From Polaribacter sp. (GTDB lineage Bacteria; Bacteroidota; Bacteroidia; Flavobacteriales; Flavobacteriaceae), in assembly GCA_023254055.1 (NCBI GenBank), contig JALQYN010000096.1:41490-105489 (forward strand): 64,000 nucleotides of DNA, in the 5' to 3' direction. The notes beneath the pieces are model-generated. The model did not search any database and was not told the DNA's origin. It saw only the letters and a program-made list of their open reading frames with translations. The position numbers were made by a program, and so were the translations under genes. Numbering within the stretch: the stretch's first letter is position 1; the number at the start of each line of letters is the position of its first letter. Below, one piece after another: positions 60,071-64,000 of this stretch.

Positions 60071-61930
60071 TTATCCTTTTAACCAAGCTTCTCTTAGTTT
60101 TACTTTAGGATTATCTGCAGGAAGATCTTCTATGATTAATCCTTCTTCTACAGATCTTGGTTGTATAGCTACTCCTTCTAGCTTCAATGTTTTTCCATCT
60201 CTTGTCACTTCAATATTGATGGTATCACCTTCTTTCCATTCAAAGGTTTTAACTAAAAGAGCGTTTACATTTTGTAAAGTAACTTCTTCTCCACTAATGG
60301 CTTTTATAACATCCCCAGATTTTACTCCAAGTGCTACCAAACCGGTATTCAGTTTTTTCGTAAAAATAATTTCTCTCTTTGGGTTTAAAGTTAGAAATGG
60401 TTGATTGCTACTGTTTATGAAATATCTAGAATCTACTTCTTGAGTTCCTTTTTTAATCCCTACTTTTTCAAAGAACTTATCATAGTTGATAGGTGTATTT
60501 CCCTGAACATGATTTTTAAAGAATTCACCTACAGAAGGGTAGGTCATGGCTATAATTTCTGGGATGATTTCATCATCTTTAAAAGGCTTATGTGCGCCGT
60601 ATTTTTTAGATAAATCTTTCATCATATTTCTAACACCATAAGCTCCTTTACTTTCTTCTCTTAAGATAATGTCTAAAGTCATTCCAATTAGTGCTCCTTT
60701 CATATAAACATTGCTGTAGTTTTTGGCATATTTAGGATCTAAAATGTTTTTACTCATTTCTGTAAAAGACATCGAGTCATTAAAACGAAGAGAAGTTTTA
60801 ATTTTGTTATTCATTTCATTTATAAACTCTTGTTCGTTTATTAAACCTTGATTTACTTGAAATAAGTTTGCAAAATATTCTGTCATACCCTCATACATCC
60901 ATAAATGTTTTGACATTTTTGGAGTGTTGAAATCAAAGGAATGAATTTCTTCTGAATGTACAGAAAGCGGAGAAACAATATGGAAAAACTCATGAGAAAC
61001 CGTTCCGTTAATCATTCCATCTGACAATTGTTTTTTAGTATATGTTTCAGGATATACAACAGTTGTAGAAGATAAATGTTCTAAGGCTCCAAAACTACTC
61101 CACTTGTATACCTTAGGATCAAATAAGTATAATAAAATATTGTATTCGTCTGTGGTTTTAAATCCTTTTAAGAAATTCGATTGAGCTTGTACCATTTTCT
61201 TTAAATCAGCTTCCATGTCTTTTGCAGAATGCTTGCTGTTAGGAGAATATACGGCTAACGTTACTTCAATTCCGTCTACATTAAAACTCACATTATTTAA
61301 TGGGGCATACATGATTGGATTGTCAGAAATTTCATCGTAACGAGAAGCAACAAACACATCTTTAGAATTGTCTGTTTTTGTTGTGTTCTTATTAATTAAT
61401 GAAGTCGTTTCGTATAAATGTATTGGATGAGAAATGGTAATGGTATACGGAGTTTCTTTCTTATTTTTAAAGTACCCAACAAAACCAGGAAGGTTTAATA
61501 AGAAGTTTTTACCTTCTTCAATATTGGTTCCGGCCATCACATAGATGCCGTGTTTTAATTCAGAATCAAAAGTGTCATCAACCCAATAAGAAACTTTATC
61601 CATTTTTTTGGCATTGTTTACTTGCCAAGAATTGTCGTCTAATTTTTGAACTGGCATTTCGTTTCCGTCATAATCATAAGCTTTAAAATCTGAAACAAAT
61701 CTTCCATAATTACTCATTGCATAGGTTCCTGGAACAATAGCCGGAATTTGATATACAACAACTTCTTCTTTGATTTTTTGTGGATTTACACTTACTTGAA
61801 CTTTGTCATCTACAACATTGTTTAAGTTGATGCCAACTTCAATTACATTCTTTTTGCTAGTAGCAATGTTAGAGGTAGCACAACTACCTAAAAAAGCGCT
61901 GGTTAGAATCGCTAATACTAATTTTTTCAT
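60071..61930 (-). CDS. M61-family metallopeptidase (glycyl aminopeptidase type) with PDZ domain
   Basis: A 619-residue lipoprotein (lipobox 'LGSC', Cys17). An N-terminal beta domain precedes the zinc peptidase core. HExxH is present as 'VSHEFFHIVSPLSVHSEEI' (near residue 315) and the third ligand Glu is in 'LWMYEGMTEYFANLF'. A C-terminal PDZ domain ('GVKSGDVIKAISGEEVTLQNV') begins near 540. M61 enzymes cleave peptides with N-terminal glycine or alanine. It is exported and adds to the window's set of envelope peptidases. It has its own promoter. Confidence 0.94.
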   Translation of the reverse strand: MKKLVLAILTSAFLGSCATSNIATSKKNVIEVGINLNNVVDDKVQVSVNPQKIKEEVVVYQIPAIVPGTYAMSNYGRFVSDFKAYDYDGNEMPVQKLDDNSWQVNNAKKMDKVSYWVDDTFDSELKHGIYVMAGTNIEEGKNFLLNLPGFVGYFKNKKETPYTITISHPIHLYETTSLINKNTTKTDNSKDVFVASRYDEISDNPIMYAPLNNVSFNVDGIEVTLAVYSPNSKHSAKDMEADLKKMVQAQSNFLKGFKTTDEYNILLYLFDPKVYKWSSFGALEHLSSTTVVYPETYTKKQLSDGMINGTVSHEFFHIVSPLSVHSEEIHSFDFNTPKMSKHLWMYEGMTEYFANLFQVNQGLINEQEFINEMNNKIKTSLRFNDSMSFTEMSKNILDPKYAKNYSNVYMKGALIGMTLDIILREESKGAYGVRNMMKDLSKKYGAHKPFKDDEIIPEIIAMTYPSVGEFFKNHVQGNTPINYDKFFEKVGIKKGTQEVDSRYFINSSNQPFLTLNPKREIIFTKKLNTGLVALGVKSGDVIKAISGEEVTLQNVNALLVKTFEWKEGDTINIEVTRDGKTLKLEGVAIQPRSVEEGLIIEDLPADNPKVKLREAWLKG

Positions 61931-61946
61931 GTTTTTTAATTTTGAT

Positions 61947-61954
61947 CAAATATA
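61947..61954 (-). promoter_or_regulatory. -7 promoter element of the M61 peptidase gene
   Basis: TATATTTG on the minus strand, exact TAnnTTTG, 16 bp before the start codon. No TTG at the expected spacing. Confidence 0.5.
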
Positions 61955-62057
61955 CAAACAAGACTCTCATATATAAAAGTTGTTACCTTGGTTTAACAAA
62001 ATTTTAGTTTTAAAATCGGAAACAAGTATAAAAATAGTAGAATCAGTTAAAAACTCG

Positions 62058-62065
62058 TATTTTTG
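62058..62065 (+). promoter_or_regulatory. -7 promoter element of the YgiQ-type gene
   Basis: TATTTTTG, exact TAnnTTTG, 6 bp before the ATG at 62072, implying a very short or absent 5' untranslated leader. Confidence 0.45.
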
Positions 62066-62071
62066 CAGCGC

Positions 62072-64000
62072 ATGAGTGAATTGAAATTAACAGATTGGTT
62101 ACCAACTACAAACAAGGAGGTAAAATTAAAAGGATGGGATGAATTAGACGTCATTTTGTTTAGTGGTGATGCCTATGTAGATCATCCATCTTTTGGACCA
62201 GCTGTGATTGGACGAATTTTAGAAAGCTACGGATTGCGTGTTGCCATTGTACCCCAACCTAATGTAAACGATAATTTACAAGATTTTGAAAAATTAGGAA
62301 AACCTCGTTTGTTTTTTGCAGCAACTGGCGGTTGTATGGATCCAATGGTTTCTAATTATACCGCAAGTAAAAGACGTAGAGATAAAGATGCCTACACACC
62401 AAATGGCGATAAAGGGTTTAGACCCGATTATGCAACTTCTGTATATTCTAAAATTTTAAAAGAAAAATTTCCTGAGGTTCCTGTTTTAATTGGCGGAATT
62501 GAAGCTTCATTAAGACGAGTAACTCATTACGATTATTGGTCTGATAAACTATTGCCAACCATTTTAGAAACTTCTAAAGCCGATATGTTGGTGTATGGAA
62601 TGGGAGAACAACCTTTACGAGAAATTGTTGAATTATTGCAAAAAGGCGTTCCGTTTTCTAGTTTAAAAAACATCAAACAAACTGCCGTTTTAATCAATCA
62701 AAAAGAAGAGAAAATTCCGGTTGTAAACGATTGGGAAGATGTTACCATCAATTCTCATGAAGCCTGTTTGGCAGATAAAAAAACATTTGCATCTAACTTT
62801 AAAGTCATAGAGCAAGAATCAAACAAATTAAAAGCAAGAAGAATTTTTCAAGAAGTTGGAAAAAATACGTTGGTAATTAATCCTCCTTTTCCAACAATGA
62901 CAGAAGCAGAAATTGACAGCTCTTTTGATTTGCCTTATACGCGTTTACCTCATCCAAAATACAATAAGCGCGGACCAATTCCGGCGTTTGAAATGATCAA
63001 ATTTTCGATCAACATTCATCGTGGTTGTTTTGGTGGATGTAGTTTCTGTACCATTTCTGCCCATCAAGGGAAATTTATTGCAAGTAGGAGTCAAGAATCT
63101 ATTTTAAAAGAAGTAGACACGGTGGCAAATATGCCAGATTTTAAAGGGTATTTGTCTGATATTGGTGGACCCTCTGCTAACATGTATCAGATGAAAGGAA
63201 AGATTCAGTCTATCTGTGATAAATGTGTAGCTCCCTCTTGTATTTCGCCGGTGATTTGTAGTAATTTAGACACGTCTCACAAACCATTAACCGAATTGTA
63301 TCAGGCTGTTGATAAACATCCAAAGGTAAAAAAATCATTTATTGGAAGCGGAATCAGACACGATATGTTGGTGCCTGAATTCAATAAAAATGCAGACCCT
63401 AAAGAATTGGATGCGTATACAGAAGAGGTCATGACCAATCATGTTTCTGGACGATTAAAAGTAGCGCCAGAGCATACTTCTGATCCGGTGTTAAAATTGA
63501 TGCGTAAACCATCATTTACCTATTTTCATAAGTTTAAAGAACGTTTTGATAGAATTAATATCAAGAAGAAATTAAACCTACAATTGATTCCGTATTTTAT
63601 TTCTAGTCACCCAGCAAGTGAAGTTGAAGACATGGCAAATTTGGCTGCAGAAACCAAAGACATGGGGTTTCAGTTAGAGCAAGTACAAGGTTTTACACCA
63701 ACGCCAATGACGGTTGCTACGGTAATTTATTATTCTGGATATCATCCGTATACCTTAAAACCAACCAAAACACCGAAAACAAAAAAGGAACGAGAAGACC
63801 AACATCGTTTTTTCTTTTGGTATAAAAAAGAAAACAAAGATTGGATTCGCAACACCTTAAACAAAGTTGGTAGACAAGATTTGTTAAAAGTGCTGTTACC
63901 AGAAAACAATTCTTGGAAGAAAAACAAAAAAGCGCAAGAGGCTAAAAATACGTTTGATGATGCTATCCCTTTTAACAGACGTAAAAAGAAAATTTCTAGA
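62072..64000 (+). CDS. YgiQ-family radical SAM protein, 3' end outside the window
   Basis: The frame is open from the ATG at 62072 to the last base (643 codons shown), so the stop is beyond the window. The N-terminal domain has 'WDELDVILFSGDAYVDHPSFG' and 'TGGCMDPMVSNYTASKRRRDKDAYTP', typical of UPF0313/YgiQ. The radical-SAM cluster motif CxxxCxxC appears as 'HRGCFGGCSFCTISAHQG' near residue 325, which ligates a [4Fe-4S] cluster that reduces S-adenosylmethionine. Late family sequences 'QLEQVQGFTPTPMTVAT' and 'YSGYHPYTLKP' are present. Escherichia coli YgiQ is about 740 residues; flavobacterial forms are shorter, so little is probably missing. Its substrate is unknown. Confidence 0.93.
   Translation, partial: MSELKLTDWLPTTNKEVKLKGWDELDVILFSGDAYVDHPSFGPAVIGRILESYGLRVAIVPQPNVNDNLQDFEKLGKPRLFFAATGGCMDPMVSNYTASKRRRDKDAYTPNGDKGFRPDYATSVYSKILKEKFPEVPVLIGGIEASLRRVTHYDYWSDKLLPTILETSKADMLVYGMGEQPLREIVELLQKGVPFSSLKNIKQTAVLINQKEEKIPVVNDWEDVTINSHEACLADKKTFASNFKVIEQESNKLKARRIFQEVGKNTLVINPPFPTMTEAEIDSSFDLPYTRLPHPKYNKRGPIPAFEMIKFSINIHRGCFGGCSFCTISAHQGKFIASRSQESILKEVDTVANMPDFKGYLSDIGGPSANMYQMKGKIQSICDKCVAPSCISPVICSNLDTSHKPLTELYQAVDKHPKVKKSFIGSGIRHDMLVPEFNKNADPKELDAYTEEVMTNHVSGRLKVAPEHTSDPVLKLMRKPSFTYFHKFKERFDRINIKKKLNLQLIPYFISSHPASEVEDMANLAAETKDMGFQLEQVQGFTPTPMTVATVIYYSGYHPYTLKPTKTPKTKKEREDQHRFFFWYKKENKDWIRNTLNKVGRQDLLKVLLPENNSWKKNKKAQEAKNTFDDAIPFNRRKKKISR

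Overview
The window is AT-rich chromosomal DNA from a member of the Bacteroidota, almost certainly a marine-type Flavobacteriaceae (Polaribacter/Tenacibaculum-like; the genus is inference). The evidence is the protein families present (GYDIA-type GHMP kinase, DUF4293, DUF1599, BT_3928-like DoxX protein, LytS/LytTR systems, TPR-histidine kinases, a long Rho), Bacteroidota promoters (a -33 TTG and a -7 TAnnTTTG) in front of many genes, few Shine-Dalgarno sites, and several TTG/GTG starts. Coding density is high, and no prophage, insertion sequence, CRISPR array or rRNA is visible.

Layout. 0-16.9 kb: end of a GHMP kinase gene and an HI0933-type flavoprotein. Then a leftward block of secreted or membrane proteins follows: a HEAT-like protein, an S9 peptidase, a membrane AraC regulator, a TPR esterase, a DUF6624 protein, a beta-lactamase-family hydrolase and two miniature MotA/ExbB-like proteins. 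Facing this block are a LytS/LytTR two-component pair and mevalonate-pathway genes (mvaD, mevalonate kinase-like GHMP kinase) with a UbiA prenyltransferase. 16.9-23.6 kb: a pseudouridine synthase, the histidine-utilisation operon hutH-hutU-hutI with a divergent LysR gene, and tRNA-Phe(GAA). 23.6-33.6 kb: coaX followed by an envelope operon (outer-membrane protein, TPR protein, LptC, small membrane protein, CBS/CNNM protein, PpiD-like isomerase), then rho and a DUF4293 gene.

33.6-37.4 kb is the most unusual regulatory region. Three palindromes precede a LuxR-type response regulator gene, followed by an internally duplicated lipoprotein gene and a TPR histidine kinase gene that carries a perfect 20-bp inverted repeat inside its coding sequence. 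37.3-47.7 kb: phosphoesterase, truA, an ABC exporter, the leftward set LOG-folP-cdaA, DUF1599, DoxX/BT_3928, crcB, a crotonase and DUF1684. It ends with an MFS exporter gene whose leader holds a short ORF and an intrinsic terminator, consistent with attenuation. Degenerate dispersed repeats cluster at 43.2-45.6 kb.

47.7-64 kb: DPP-IV-type S9 peptidase, L-serine dehydratase, and a tight four-gene operon (CocE-type hydrolase, penicillin-acylase-family hydrolase, Baeyer-Villiger-type monooxygenase, Xaa-Pro dipeptidyl-peptidase). A DJ-1/PfpI lipoprotein, an M61 peptidase and a YgiQ radical-SAM gene running off the end complete the window. A recurring theme is exported peptide and ester hydrolysis alongside amino-acid catabolism (histidine, serine), fitting a protein-degrading heterotroph.
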